DNA from: Cristatella mucedo | Taxonomy: Eukaryota; Bryozoa; Phylactolaemata; Cristatellidae | NCBI GenBank assembly: GCA_009760855.2 | Contig: WPIO01000050.1 | Location: 769,501-833,500 of the forward strand | Direction of reading: 5' to 3' | Length of the DNA stretch: 64,000 nucleotides | Shown: piece after piece, positions 1 through 11,993 of the stretch | Numbering within the stretch: the stretch's first letter is position 1 | Layout: every line of letters starts with the position of its first letter | Program-made: the position numbers and the translations under genes | Notes under the pieces: model-generated | The model's database searches: none | Seen by the model: only the letters and a program-made list of their open reading frames with translations | What the model was told of the DNA's origin: nothing

Positions 1-1180
1 TGGCGTAATGTGGCAGAGTGACACAAGCGACAGGCAAGTGTGGCATCAGAGATTGGCACCGACTGCAAGCCTCTTACTACGCTGGCAAAAGTAAGTAGTC
101 AAAGATTGAGGCTAAGGTTTGAGGTTAATTCTCTAAGGATTGTCTAACGTTTAGGGAGCAGCCCAATTTCGCTAGCTTAATTTTAGTGCGTACAAATCAC
201 AGCGGTAATACGCTGCTGCAAGGCGGCCGACTCGAGTGCGGAACCGGCACGGTTATGCGGTGCAAGGAATCTCTGGAACTTTGGAATAGCACACGGAGAT
301 TCTGCGCACGGTCAAAATGGCGGGGCTCCAAGCAGCGGTCGATCGCGACCTGTGCGAACACTAGTCGCTCGTAAAAGTCCACGGCTAGGCAGCCGCTTTC
401 AATTAGCGGCCTAGCGCGACGGCGAATTCCCGCGCGGACGCGGCATTCTCGTCCTCCGGCCGCGGCACCGAAGGATTGCGCAATGGCCAGCAGCGCGCCT
501 CCGCTAGATAGGAGCCCGGCGGCGATATCTCGCGTCAACGGTCGGCCGTCGCCGCGCTCTCAGCGTCACTCGAGAAGAGGCTCTTCATGCCTGCCGCGGC
601 GCTCAGCCTGTGCCGTGCCCGGTCGAGCGGACAGGCCGCTCCCGGCGCTGCTACGCTGGCCGCTCGCACGCTTGCTTGCTCGCTCGGGCCCAAGCTCTGC
701 CTGGTTGCGCCAGGACGCGCACTCCGAGTGAGCGACGCTCGCTCAGCGGCGGGGAACATCCGGGCTCCGCGTCCGCTGGCGGCGGCCTGGCGAGCTCTGA
801 AGCAGGTAGCTCGCGGCGGGCGGCAGTCAGAGTGGGTCTGCGGTGCCTCTTGTTTCGAGAAGGATCCAGTTGGCTTGGTGGTGCCGCTAGAAGACTTCCG
901 GGCAGTGAACGGACTCGCTGCCTGGCTGGCTGGCTTGCCGACGTGCAGGCTGGCGCTCAGATTTTTGGCGAGCAGACGCGATGCCTGGTGGACTGGTGGG
1001 CACGCGGGTAGACTCCCGGTGCGATAGCGAGCTAGTGAGCGCGTGGGGGCACAGGCGAACGAATAGCACCTCACCGGCAGACTCCGTTTGCTCTGCGGTC
1101 GTTCGTTCCCTCTCTCGCCCCGTGGTCGCGCCGGTCACGTGAACGAACGACGAAGCTCTGCTTGCGTGCCGCCACCGAGT
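1..1180. other. GC-rich unassigned region
   Basis: The first 1.2 kb is GC- and CpG-rich from about position 200 onward. Several overlapping frames stay open on both strands, as expected in GC-rich DNA. None of the conceptual products shows a family motif I recognise, and no splice-site pattern stands out. It resembles the GC-rich C and D repeat blocks further on in composition, but I could not align it to them by eye. Confidence 0.5.
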
Positions 1181-1182
1181 TC

Positions 1183-1184
<2 letters not shown>

Positions 1185-1255
<71 letters not shown>
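1185..1255. repeat. Compound (AC)n(AT)n microsatellite
   Basis: About 14 AC units (1185-1212) run directly into about 21 AT units (1213-1255). The tract is uninterrupted, so its length is probably polymorphic. Confidence 0.97.
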
Positions 1256-1256
<1 letters not shown>

Positions 1257-1565
1257 CGTCCGTCTCTTGCAGTTTGGACGCGGTGCAATGCCAGCACCTG
1301 AGGTAGCCGGCAATGACGTTTGGTCAGCCTCCGGCGACTGCCTTTGAGTTGTGCACGCAAGCCATCACCGCGCGACCGAAAAGTGCTGGAATTAACTATC
1401 GTTTTCTTTCGTTTCAAGCGAAATCCCTGATTTCCTCCAAAATTTTGGGTCGGATTATGGAAAGGAAGCTTATGCACGGGAGGTTTACGTTTTTGGCTTT
1501 AATGTAGGCGCCAATCGACGTACCTGGCTTGAATGCCGCCGAACAAAGATTGACTAGTCGCCGAA
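1256..1565. other. Unassigned spacer
   Basis: Roughly 300 bp between the microsatellite and the 3' end of a minus-strand LINE. Nothing recognisable is seen in it. Confidence 0.5.
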
Positions 1566-1633
1566 ATGTAATGTATCTCCATCTGTTACTCCACAAAGTC
1601 ATAAAGACCATGTGGGTGTTATGCAGGAGAGTT

Positions 1634-1939
1634 TTATATAGCGCACTCACAGCCTAAACGGCTTTCGGTACGCATTCGGTAGCCAACAGACTTCGTCTCA
1701 CGCAACAAACAGAAAGTGGGAAGCATAGCAGAGTCAGGAGAGCAGTTAAGGTAGTGAGTAGCATGGAAGTAGCAGCTCAGGACCGCTGTAAAAGGATGTG
1801 CGTAGTCGGCAGTAGGGGAGTAGTTGTCTTTACGTAAGAATTGTGGAAGCAAGTTCCACAGTCTAGGACCTGCAGTGCTACATTTTCTGTCGCCGACTGT
1901 CGTTAAGTGGAGGAATGAGACAGCTAATTTATTGTCCAC
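1634..1939 (-). pseudogene. C-terminal segment of LINE family B ORF
   Basis: Matches the C-terminus of the other family B copies: DNKLAVSFLHLTTVGDR, then AGPRLWNLLPQFLRK, then the degenerate tail before the 3' UTR. In CR1/L2 elements this region follows the polymerase and carries the conserved phrase LWNSLP (here LWNLLP). It is separated from the polymerase part by an internal deletion. Confidence 0.8.
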
Positions 1940-2044
1940 ACAGGACCTGAGGGCGCGAACAGGCTGAAACTGATGTAGCGGTTCAGCTAGGTACGAAGGA
2001 GCGAAGCCGTAGCGGGCCTTGTGGGTCAGCGTAAGAACTTTACC

Positions 2045-2790
2045 TTAGCCCACATTAAGCCAATTGGCAAAGACTGTAGCTCTGACCTTGTACGCGCCTG
2101 CCGTAAAACTACGATCTATCCATGAACATCGTGATGCGGTGCTTAATCCAGCCACAAGCTTATGGTGTCCTATGAGCAGTAATTCGGTTTTATCGTCATT
2201 TAATTTCAGGAAGTTTTCCGACATCCGGGATCGAATATCTGCAAGGCAAGCATTCAATATTTCAGTTGCTGCAGCACATTCCGACGGTTTGAATAAAAAA
2301 TACAGCTGAGTATCGTCTGCATAAAAGTCGTATCATATTCTATGGGCCTTATTCCCTTTCCCAGAGGTTGTGTGTAAATAGAGAACAGCAAGGAACCAAT
2401 TTCAGACCCTTGAGGGGCTCCACAGGTCACCCTTCTCGTGTGTGAGACCTGACTCCACACGACACGCATCAAATACGATTGGACAGTTATGAATTAAACC
2501 TTGCCACTGCTTCGTCCGCCAGACCGATCGTTGTTCTCAATCGTTCAAGCAGAACATTGTGTTCAATGGTGTCGAAGGCAGCAGACAGATCTAGAAGAGC
2601 TAGGCCAGTGACATTCCCGTCATCGTTGCCACGTAGAATGTCATTGTTAACACAGAGGAGAGCAGTTTTAGTGGAGTGCTGCCACTTGAATCCTGATTGA
2701 AATGCTTCTGACATTTCGTAATTTTCAATATGTTCAACAAACTGCTTAGCAACAATTTTTTCAAGAATCTTTGACAAGAAAGGAAGAAGG
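2045..2790 (-). pseudogene. Reverse transcriptase of LINE family B (broken, YADD retained)
   Basis: Fingers and palm of a CR1/L2-group reverse transcriptase, minus strand. Visible in order: SGFKWQHSTKTALL (about 2700), ALLDLSAAFDTIEH holding the first catalytic Asp (about 2595), CGAPQGSEIGSLLFSIYTQPLG (about 2440-2360), then after a frameshift YADDTQLYFLF with the YADD box at 2323-2312, and NFLKLNDDKTELLLIG (about 2200). YADD is unchanged here although the reading frame is broken at least twice. The protein would have copied the element RNA at the nicked target. Confidence 0.88.
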
Positions 2791-3575
2791 GAAACTGGGC
2801 GATAGTTTGCAAGGACCTCTGCATCTAATTAAGGCTTTTTCAGCATGAGTCGAACGATTGCTGATTTGAAGGACTTGGGGACGATCTCTTTTCCCAGAAA
2901 AGCATTAAAAATCTTGGTTATGGCAGGGCTAAGTTGGTCTGCCAGTGAAGACCACAGAGATAGAGGTATTCAGGAGACGAGCTCTTTTTGCTAGACGTTA
3001 TTAAGGTAGCCACATCGCTTGCAGAAACATCACAGAACCTTTTAAGAAAGGTCATAGGTTGTGGAACTGCAATTGCTTTAGCCGGAGGGGGCTTCATAGA
3101 TGCACGAATGTGCACAATTTTTCCAGTAAAGAAGGCTGAAACCCTTTTGGCCGAGTCCTTAATATCTCGGGAGTCATACCTCTCAGCATTGGCTAGTTAA
3201 GGGTTTACTGTCTAAAAAATCGGTTTAGGGTCCAACTTGCAGGAATTCAGCTTTCGGATGAAAAAAGAACCTGGTTTTAAAGCTCTGATTTCTTAAACTT
3301 TCGTGTGTAAACTCAAAGGAAATCTTTGAAATTGAATAGATCTGCACCAGACTCCAATTTCTTGAAACGGCGTTCAAGCCTGCACTTCACCCGGCGCATT
3401 TTTAGGAGTTTTTGTAAATTGAAAGGAATCTCCACGACTTTGAACACGGATAGAATGAACGGGAGCATGCTTGTAAAGAGCACTCCTGAGCGTCATGTTC
3501 AGTGCATCAGTGACTGTATCGAGGCTGCCGGTCGAGTCTGCATGTAGATCAAGAAGACCTGCATCACAAACCAAT

Positions 3576-4300
3576 TTAAAAAACTTTTCCCATGCCAATG
3601 CTTTGTAAGTTACGTCGTTTGACAAGTTCAACATTACCGTGTACGTACAAGGGAGCAGGAACAGTAAACGAGACCGAACAATGATCCGAGACGGTCAGTG
3701 GGTACACCACAAGGTCAGTGGAGAGGACGTCCTTAGTGATCACGAGAACTAGAATATGACCACCGACGTGGGTGGTATGATTAACGTGTTGGACCAAACC
3801 AAAATTCTACAGACAGTCAAGAAATGAACGGACCTGGCGGCTGCTAGGGTTGTCAACGTGAATATTGAAGTCTCCTAAAATCAGTGACGGCCTGTCACTC
3901 ACAAATATTTTAGCGAGGAACTCTGAAAACTCCTCTATAAACAAGTTTTGGCAGCCAGCAAGAAGTCGGTAAATCACAAGAGTGAGAGGCACTGCCTTTG
4001 ATAAAGACCTGATTGCAACTGATTTAAACAATTGCCCATGCGATAAACTGCACATATTATAGCCAAATGATTCGCGAACAACAATTGCAACCCCGCCACC
4101 AACCTTGTCAGAACGCATGGAATGATAGAATGAGAACCCGGGCGGAGTGGTCTCAGAACTACAGCTACTGGAACAAGGCGTCATCCAGGTTTCAGTAAGC
4201 AGAAATGCATGTAGGTTCTCCTGGACCACCTGATCGCGGATAAGTAACCCCTTGGTTTTTAGCGAGCGGACATTTAGTCGGCGGAATTTAATAGGCTATC
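3576..4300 (-). pseudogene. Endonuclease domain of LINE family B (broken)
   Basis: This is an apurinic/apyrimidinic-type endonuclease domain, which in LINEs nicks the genomic target and primes reverse transcription. Reading on the minus strand, the frame opens near 4300 with LNVRSLKTKGLLIRDQ. This is the usual domain start and lies upstream of the first possible start codon. It is followed by LLTETW with the catalytic Glu near 4190, GGGVAIVVR, then ILGDFNIHVDN with its Asp/Asn near 3860. After a frame change near 3800 it continues with NHTTHVGGHILVLVI and VSDHCSVSF, the latter carrying the SDH catalytic motif (about 3690). All core motifs are visible but in two frames, so it is a pseudogene. 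Confidence 0.85.
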
Positions 4301-4700
4301 CAACAACTGGGCGACTACAATGAAGTGGCCTGTGTTAACGTCGGCGTGTATCCGGCCCGGCGGACACGGGCCCTTCGAATTTGAATTGGACCTTAGTGAC
4401 GGCCGCCGGTCGACGTTTCGCAACGTGCTGGGCGACGGCGGGTGGGTTGGCTACTACCGCAACTAGTACTATTCAGTGCTTTAAACTTACGGGTCGTTGG
4501 TTTGATAGCCGAGCTGTTGATAGGGCGAACGCAGGATGAAGGAAGGTTCTCGTTGGGCCGCCGGAGAAGGCCCGCCGGTAGGTATCGACCAATTAAGACA
4601 TCGCACCTTATGCTAAGCAGGTCCTGATTTGTGTCACACATCTGAGGACGGCCCATAAATAGTCACAGTGAAGATAGCAGCGGAATATCCGAATGTGTTA

Positions 4701-6120
4701 CGGAGATAACAGGTAAAGGTCCACACCGAGCTAGGAGTCGCCCGAGGCCGCTCTCTAGCACGGGGAGGAAAAATATGTTTGATAGGCTCATTTATCACGA
4801 GCGTTCAAGAAATGCAGCATTTCAAAATGCAGTGAACGCAACGAAAGACGATGCAGTCTATGAGGAGAGTGACGGCTACAATGGGGATAGCTGAATTTCG
4901 ATCACATTGCATGCCTATGCTATCAGCGAAGAAGAGGGAGAGGATATCATCACTATTCCTGCTGCAGAGGATTGAGATAGTGACATGAATGATTTGTATG
5001 AGCCTTGGTATTTTTCAGTTCATTCTGCTATCGGATACAAAAGATTTTTCTATAAAAATGTGGTCCAAAATTGTGTTGGGGGAATTGCACGTTGAGGTTG
5101 TACACGTAAAATGTGACGAGTATCTCGCTAATTTGTTGTAGACATCAATTCCAAAGTCGCCACTTAAACGATTGAGGAGACAGATTTCTCGCTATGTTCA
5201 TCAGCTGCATGTAGAGCGATTTCTTTATTCAGCCCGGTCTTCGATTTGAGCTTGCCGCCCCCTGTTTAGGTAGTTGAGAGCAATAGGCTCTAAGCTAACC
5301 AACTACTCAACTACTTTAATTCTGAATTAGCTCAGCCAGCAAATAGCTTCGGTTATTTTTCATATTACAATCTCAAACGTTCTTATTTGCGTAATGTTCG
5401 CAAAGATGAGCAGCTCTCTGAAGACGTCTGCATGCCTAACGCGTCCGAGCAACTAGGTTCATCATTAACTAATCGCGTGAGCCAAAGCTCTGGTTTGGAC
5501 CAATGGTTAAGGTTTAGATGCACCAAAGAAAGTCTGGCCGAGAGTGTGGGCTCGCGCCCCATGGTATATTTGAAGGACCTGAATATACATTACGTTCCCT
5601 TGGGACGCTATTAAAATGAACTATATATGTTACATAGTTATATAAAGCAATCAGATACAAACTAGCTGCGATTTGGCATCAACTGAAATCACATTTGACT
5701 TCTCAAATGCTTACTGTCTGACATCTGAATATCTAAAAATCTCTGAAACCAAAATTCTCATCTAAAATTGCGTCGCAGGACATTATAACACTCTTACTTC
5801 CTGATGATCTTCCGAGTTATTCCGATTGAGCCTGAACCATAAACAATAGCCGACCCGGATGGCTCGGCAACCTTTGCGACACACGGACGGCCGTAACTAG
5901 TGACTACAGAAGGAGAAATTCAAACCACTCTCATATTTTTTCGCATAATCGCAGAAATAAATGACACATTCGAGCCTTTTCATACACTGAAGATTGCTGG
6001 TGAGAGTCGGACGAAACAAGGAGGCCGTTGCAACGAGAGCCGATGCTGTCAGCAGAGTAGCGTGTCACAGCCAGTCACTGGACGGATTTCCACAGTCAGT
6101 CTCTCCACGGAGCCCCGAGC
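4701..6120. other. Unassigned AT-leaning spacer
   Basis: About 1.4 kb with no motif or repeat I recognise. The only open frames are short (under 130 codons, mostly running into the AG tract). It may contain the unrecognised 5' end of the preceding LINE or single-copy intergenic DNA. Confidence 0.45.
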
Positions 6121-6254
6121 TGAGAGAGTGAGTGAGAGAGAGATAGCGAGAGAGAGAAATAGCGAGAGAGAGAGAGAGAGAAAGAGAGAGTTGGAAGGAG
6201 AGATAGAGGGAGAGAGAGAGAGAGAGAGAAAGGGAAAGAGAGAGAGAGAGAGAA
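6121..6254. repeat. (AG)n polypurine microsatellite
   Basis: Imperfect GA/AG tract of about 130 bp with scattered A, GG and TA interruptions. The opposite strand gives a spurious Leu/Ser-rich frame. Confidence 0.95.
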
Positions 6255-7277
6255 GCACGGTAGTTTCTTGACCGTATGTAGAGCCGGCGACTGGCGCCAG
6301 CGAAAATTAGTCATGGCCGTATTCAGACGACGATCTATAAAGGAAACGCCTCTACCTGGGCGCCGATAACCAGGCCAGACCTCCAGGCGGCTCTCTCAGT
6401 GAGCGCTCTGTGTGCAAAGCCTGCCTACCAGGCATCGGCAGAGTATGCAGCGAGCACGACTTTCTCGAGTCCTTGACGATCGTAAAAAGTTCGAATCAAA
6501 ATTGCCGCTGAGCTCAGCTCCTGGTGTGGAACATGTGGCACCCTCAAGCGCTGGGTCGGGTCTTCCCTCTCCGCCTGCGATTGCCAGCGCTGGGGCCATC
6601 GCTGGGTGCAGCAAGAAAGTCTTTCAGCTCAAATCCGTGCTAGCAACTGCCGGCAGTGCTTCGAAGGGTAATGTCGCATGTGTGGCTCGCTCGGCGGCCG
6701 TGCGATGTCGCCAAGGCGCGCAGACCATCCGGTCAACCAGGCGCCTGGCGACGCGACCAGGTGCGACAATCCACTGTGATGCATGCGTGCGAGCGACGTC
6801 ACTCAATCCGCTGGAGCAGGCGCCGCAACAGCGAGAGAGGTTTCGAGCCGCCGCGGGCTCTCCCTAGCCCGCTCGCTAGCAGAAATGACAAGCTGGGCCT
6901 GCACTGGGCACAGGCGGCTCTGGAGGCCGCCGACGGCCGCGAGACCGTCGCAATCGAATGGCCCGAGGCCTGCGTGCGGCAGGCCGTCTTAGATCGACTT
7001 CGCCTCGAGGCCACGCCGAGGGGGCGCAGCGATGCAGCTGCGGCTGGCCAGGCACGCCTTCAGATGTGAACCAGAATGCCTTACTTTGTTTGCTCCATCC
7101 GCTCCATTACTCGCATTAGCCAAGCCCGAGCGGTGCAGCTGAATCGCTCACTAACAACGTGTCGGCTGCTCGCTCGCACGCTCGCCGAGCTCGAGATGCC
7201 CGGCGGCAGAGTCGGACTGGAGCCCCGAGAGTCTGTTGCATCATGCATCCGGCGGTGCTACGGGTGCACCGCTCACC
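6255..7277. other. GC-rich unassigned region with an open frame
   Basis: GC-rich kilobase between the AG tract and a LINE tail. The plus-strand frame 6656-7069 (137 codons) ends with a segment around LGLHWAQAALEAADGRET and WPEACVRQAVLDRLRLEA that looks helical and protein-like. I recognise no family, and overlapping frames on both strands are also open, so coding is unproven. Confidence 0.35.
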
Positions 7278-7820
7278 ATAATAATTATAATGCACTTGAT
7301 AAAGCGCCCTCAGAGAACTCAATCTCTCTCTCTCTCTCTCTAGGCGCTTTACATTTGCTGCAAAGGGAAACGCAATTGAATGGTGAATAATATCACGCTT
7401 GATGGACAAACAACGTGAATAACATGGTTAGGGGTGACATGCACGGGGTCAGCGTGCAAATGTGTCGAGTGGCAGCATGCACAGTGTCAGCACGCATAAG
7501 CACATCAAGGACGAATCACAGGGACCCACTAAATGCCCTCCTAAATGGGTGTGCTTTTAAGTTCTTTTCAAATGTGGTCACGTCAGGGGATGTTCTGACG
7601 CAAGTCGGGAGAGAGTTCCAGGATTTGGGAGCATGCGAACTAAATGCACGGTCTCCAAAGGATTTGAGGTTTATACGAGGTATTTGTAGACTGTTGGATT
7701 GCAAAAATCGGGTGGTACGATGCTTGGCCTGGTGGGGGAGTATATCTGAGAGATGGGCTGGAGCCAAAGAATGAAGTGATCTAAAAGTGACGGTCAAAAA
7801 ATCAATCGCTGTGAAGGATC
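7278..7820 (-). mobile_element. LINE family A, 5'-truncated copy
   Basis: Minus-strand family A fragment holding the last roughly 100 codons and the 3' UTR. The reading 7820-7516 contains TFRSLHSLAPAHLSDILPHQ and LKSFGDRAFSSHAPKSWNSLP, hallmarks of the CR1/L2 C-terminus, and is open. The terminal hairpin arms are intact at about 7299-7307 and 7341-7351. The hairpin loop has expanded into (TC)n on the plus strand at 7323-7341. A short ATT-like tail lies at 7278-7292. Confidence 0.9.
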
Positions 7821-7899
7821 TTCTTGATACACGGTCGATGCAAATGAGGGGGCTCTGTGGTAATCGCATGTACTCCATGCTTTCGCAGACGAAAAGGTA

Positions 7900-8165
7900 A
7901 ACTCACACGCACCGGATACATGTATGCAGACAAGCACATGCATTGCAAATGCACACAGACAAACACATACACACACACGTAGGCAAGCACGTACTGACCT
8001 GCACAGATACACACAAGCACGGGCACTCAAGCAGAGGCGTGCGCGCTCACGCACACACATACAAACACATGGATGTACACATAGGCACACAAGCAAACAA
8101 GCACTCATATACGAATGCACACACACGTGAACGCAAGCATGCATGTCCACACAAGCAGGCACGCA
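7900..8165. repeat. Degenerate CA-rich simple repeat
   Basis: Roughly 265 bp dominated by ACACA, GCACA and CACACG words with irregular interruptions. It looks like an old (CA)n array. Confidence 0.8.
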
Positions 8166-10330
8166 CAAGTATATTTGTAGAGGCTCATGAATTAAACTGT
8201 GTTTATTCTGCATGTCCAGTACTTGCATTTAAGTTCAAATGGACCTACACGTATGTAGTGCTTTCCAAAGATGTTATAGTATATCTCCTGAGCTTTTTTA
8301 TGTTTTTATATTATAAACAAGGTAATCGGTTGTTTTTGCAGATTCGTTTCTTACTTTCACCAACGTGGCGCTGCGCTCGAGTTTACTCTAATGCAATTCT
8401 CCTAATTTTAAGTCATAGAGCCACCCAAGCCCTCTGCAATGGCACTGTTCTTTGAAAGAGTTTGTCTCTAGAGCATGGGGACGATCCCGCGAGCTCTGCA
8501 TTACCGTTCCTGTGCTCTGCCGATTTAGCTTTCGGGACTACTTTTAAGAAAACTTTTTAGGATTACTTTTTGTGCGATACTTACCACTGGGTTTTGAGGG
8601 GCTTTGGATTCATACTAATAAGAACGCACTCATGTAGAGTCGAATCTCGGTTCACTGAGCGAATGAGGAGTGCATGTACGTGCGATTATACTTTTAAATT
8701 TGGTGTCGCGCTGAGACAATTCCGCAATTGCAGCAGGCGGAAATCAAAGTTTCCTGGCATGCCGTGCACAGAATTGTGTAGGGGTCAGCTTGGCATTGCG
8801 CCGATGCGATAAAAAACTGCCCTCCCTCGTGCGGGTTGTAATGGCGATGGCTGTAGTATGTATTGACGCTCGCAGGCGGGTGCGTGCTTACGTACAACTG
8901 TGGTTGGCATCGGGTAGACAGCTCCGGAGCCGAGGAACGAAGAAACAGATCGGTGGCGATAGCGTCCGAACAGGCCGCCCTCGAACTGGCAGAGAGTATA
9001 GAGATCGGCGATAATAGGTTCACATGACTCGCTCGACATTTCCGCTAACTCACGAGGCGTGGCTTGGGCTGCGTTGGCTCATGTGTTTCTGGCGTAGAGT
9101 GCGAATGGCTTGGGAAGAGCGTGAGTCGATTGGGGGCAGACAACATGGCCACTTTATCGTGCCCAATTGGTTTGACGTGAGTGCTCTGTGTCCAAATCTA
9201 CGCTGGAGCATTTTCAATCAGCATATATATTGTAGACCAAATTTGAGAACGCACATTAGAGACAATTGGAATTCAAAGCTCCGTTTGTCTTAACATTCCA
9301 CTACAGCTAATTTGATAGCATAAGCTGCTAATTGTCTCTGCCACAGCGAGCATAATTTATGCATGAAATAGCAAGTGTCCGTTCTGCTCTTATCGTCAAC
9401 AGCTCAAATTTTGCACGAATGACTGTAATCCTTTTAGGGAATTTTGAAGTTTCCGGAGAGCGGCGTCGAGTCTAATATTATCTGGGGCACTAATTGGTCT
9501 TATTTGTGGCTCCAGGTGGAGGACGATATTGCTGGCGTCTGATGGTAGCTGATTTAACTCATTAGCTGATACTAGTTGATTATGTTAATAAAATGGTAAT
9601 TATACATAAGATATTATATTCATTCAATACAATAATATAATAATATAACCGCTGTAATTATGTTATCTTATTAGTAGACATCGCTGACGTCTGATATTAG
9701 CTTATTTAACAGCCTCATTTGTACAGCGGTAGAAGAGACTTAACGGCTGTCACAGCCGCTTGCAGTTGACAATAAAGCATCGCCCGCTGCATAATTCTAA
9801 CTCATCATCTTGGTCGTGAAGAGCGAGCCCCTGGTATGCTCAGTGATCACGGTCCTAAATCTTGCAGTTTTTGCGTCCACAGAACCACATTCTTGCAGGG
9901 TGGCCGTTATGAGTAAGATTTTCCTTACATCTGCCCAGACAGGCATCCTCGGCCTCTGGGTAACACGCCCTGGTGCTCGCTCTGCATGAATCAGGCAGCG
10001 AGTTCGGGTCCTGAAGTGAGCAATTCTTTACTGCCCACTGCAATCTGTGGCGATAGCCGCCAAAGCTCTCCTGCGGCTACATAAATAAGGCTATTACCTC
10101 ATCTACCCCTCATCTTACAAGCGCTAGGTACTGCGAAGACCTCGACAGCCGTAGCAAAATCTCGCACACTTGTAAAAGGCTGCGGGTCTCAAACTTGAAG
10201 GGACTCTTTACGATAGCAGCAGAATTCAGGAGCAGCTGTACGCGAACGCGCACACCTTCGTACTTGCGGCTAAGTGGGCCGCTTTCGATCCTGGCAAGCA
10301 GTTCTAGCCAGCGAGGGGCTGGTGCTTTCA
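8166..10330. other. Unassigned region
   Basis: About 2.2 kb with no recognisable element. Around 9580-9680 it becomes very AT-rich with ATAATATAATA words. The minus-strand frame 10330-10110 is considered separately. Confidence 0.4.
10110..10330 (-). other. Exon-like open frame of unknown identity
   Basis: The minus-strand frame just outside a LINE boundary reads as a protein-like, amphipathic segment (RWLELLARIESGPLSRKY, VRVQLLLNSAAIV, LLQVCEILLRLSRSSQY) before a stop at 10110. The apparent start at 10355 lies in antisense LINE sequence, so any true start is not visible. I recognise no family. It could be a decayed exon, a fragment of an unrecognised element, or chance. Confidence 0.2.
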
Positions 10331-10759
10331 TACGCTGACCAACCACGCCCGCCACGGCTAGGCTCTTTCATACCTAGCTGAACGGCTGCACCGGTTTCAG
10401 CGTAGTTCCTGAATAAACCGCAAATAAGCTCTTCTATTCCTCCGTTTCAAGACCGTTCATGACAGAAGCTTTTGGTCTGCAGGTATTAGATCGTGAAACT
10501 CACTTCCGAAATTCTAACACAACTACAACTACTCTCCTGCTGCTGACAGTGGTACAGCCTTTTCAACTGTCCCGAGCTGCTACTTCCAGGCTACTCACTA
10601 CCTTAACTGCCCTCGTGACTGACCTGAGCTTCCCGCCTTCTCTTTGTTGCCTGAGATGAAGTCCGTTGGCTACCGAATGCTTACCGAAAGCCACTTAGGC
10701 TGTTAGTGCGCTGCGAAAAATTCTCCCCCTTAACAACCGCATAGCCTTTGTGACATTGT
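10331..10759 (+). mobile_element. LINE family B, 3' fragment (degenerate)
   Basis: Begins at the sequence that in other copies encodes LTHKAR..LAPSYLAELLHQF and runs through the C-terminus and 3' UTR with many indels. The tail is replaced by the start of the next family B copy near 10760, so the two pieces abut head to tail. Confidence 0.85.
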
Positions 10760-11062
10760 GAACATCTACTCTCCAACTGCCGACTATGGCACATCTTTTT
10801 TAGCGGTCCTGAACTGCTACTTCTATGCTACTCACTACCTCAACTGCTCTCCTAACTCTGCTATGCTTCCCACTTTCTCTTTGTTGCGTGAGACGAAGTC
10901 TGTTGGCTACCGAATGCGTACCGAAAGCCGCTTAGGCTGTGAGTGCGCTATACAAAACTCTCCTGCGTAACACCCACATGGTCTTTATGACTTTGTGGAG
11001 TTACTGACGGAGATACATTACATTACATTACAGACGGAGATACGTTGCATCACATCACATCC
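10760..11062 (+). mobile_element. LINE family B, young 3' fragment
   Basis: This C-terminal and 3' UTR fragment is almost identical to 18480-18745 (about 7 differences in about 265 bp by eye). The end GGAGATACATTACATTACATTACA is followed by a second GACGGAGATAC plus a degenerate tail up to about 11062, so the terminus looks locally duplicated. Confidence 0.9.
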
Positions 11063-11627
11063 TTTAGCACGGATGCCGGATCAGTCCGAGCGGCCAGGGT
11101 GCGAGTAAGCTGTAAGCAGACAACCCAGGAGCCAATCACTAGGAGCCTCCCAGTCAGCAGCCTCGGCCACCTTTGCCACGGCGAGCCGGCTAAAAGTCAC
11201 CAAACAGGCCCAGCAGCAAAAGCTCAACGCCGCCCCGAAGCATTTCGCTGCTACGTCTTCCTCTGGCGACTACGCCTCACAAGGCTGGTCTGCATCATGC
11301 AGTGCTGCATTTCCGGCGAAAGGCCCTCCAGACGGAGTGCTGGGGTGAGGGGACTCTCGCATGCGTTCGGAGCCACGTGGCGCGGGCGGACTAGTGCACG
11401 TCGCATCGGCAGCACTTACTGTTCGCTTCCCGCTCGCCGCACGGCCGCCTCGGCTTCACCACCGTCACCCAGCGGCCCTGAGCAGCCGCACGGCCTGACC
11501 CGCAGGCTTGGACCTCATCCGACCCGGGCCTCGGGGGTCGGGTCCGAATCGCTGCAGAAGCTGACTGCAGTGGGCGAGTTACCAGATCGTGGAGCTGAAC
11601 ATTGGTGCGATTAATACGACGATTACG
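11063..11627 (+). other. GC-rich unassigned segment with open frame
   Basis: The plus strand is open from within the LINE tail (11045) to 11614, about 189 codons, rich in Arg, Ser and Pro. There is no recognised domain and the apparent start lies in repeat sequence. I treat it as non-coding GC-rich DNA unless homology shows otherwise. Confidence 0.35.
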
Positions 11628-11993
11628 ACGATTGCCTAGTGATCCTTGTCATGATCTAGCTGTTCGCTTCTCTACCTTCTTTGTCAACAAAATAGACAAG
11701 ATCATGAAGTCTGTCGCTAGGTTGACATAATCTTTCTTGAAATCTCGTTCCTCATTCCTCGTTCCTTTTCCGTTCAGCAATTCCATGGCTTCATTCAAGG
11801 AGACCACGAGTGACCTCGTCCTTAAGTAAACATACCAATCGAAGATGACTACAGATCATCTAGACCCTATTCCCGCTGTCCTGCTTCGACGATGCACAAA
11901 TCTGCTACTGCCACACACAACTAATATCTTAAACATATTATTAGCCTCAGGTCATGTCACAGTATTTTTCAAAAAAGCTGCAATCAGACCAAA

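Larger units (their letters stand above)
1566..4700 (-). mobile_element. LINE family B (CR1/L2 group), long degenerate copy
   Basis: This is the longest family B copy in the window, on the minus strand. In element order it has a 5' coding leader (about 4656-4393, containing LLRRPNENLP and similar stretches), an apurinic endonuclease (about 4300-3576), a reverse transcriptase (about 2790-2130), a C-terminal segment (1939-1634) and the 3' UTR ending in ATGTAATGT-type sequence at 1566, which is the complement of the ACATT tail. Comparison with other copies shows about 300 bp of the C-terminal coding segment missing near 2045-2125. Several frameshifts make it non-functional. The 5' boundary is uncertain and could lie beyond 4700. 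Confidence 0.9.

Noticed and set aside
5900-6271. Plus-strand frame rich in Arg/Glu
   Set aside because: Its second half is the AG microsatellite. The first half has no recognised motif.
11045-11614. 189-codon plus-strand gene
   Set aside because: Starts inside a LINE tail, composition-driven, no domain recognised.
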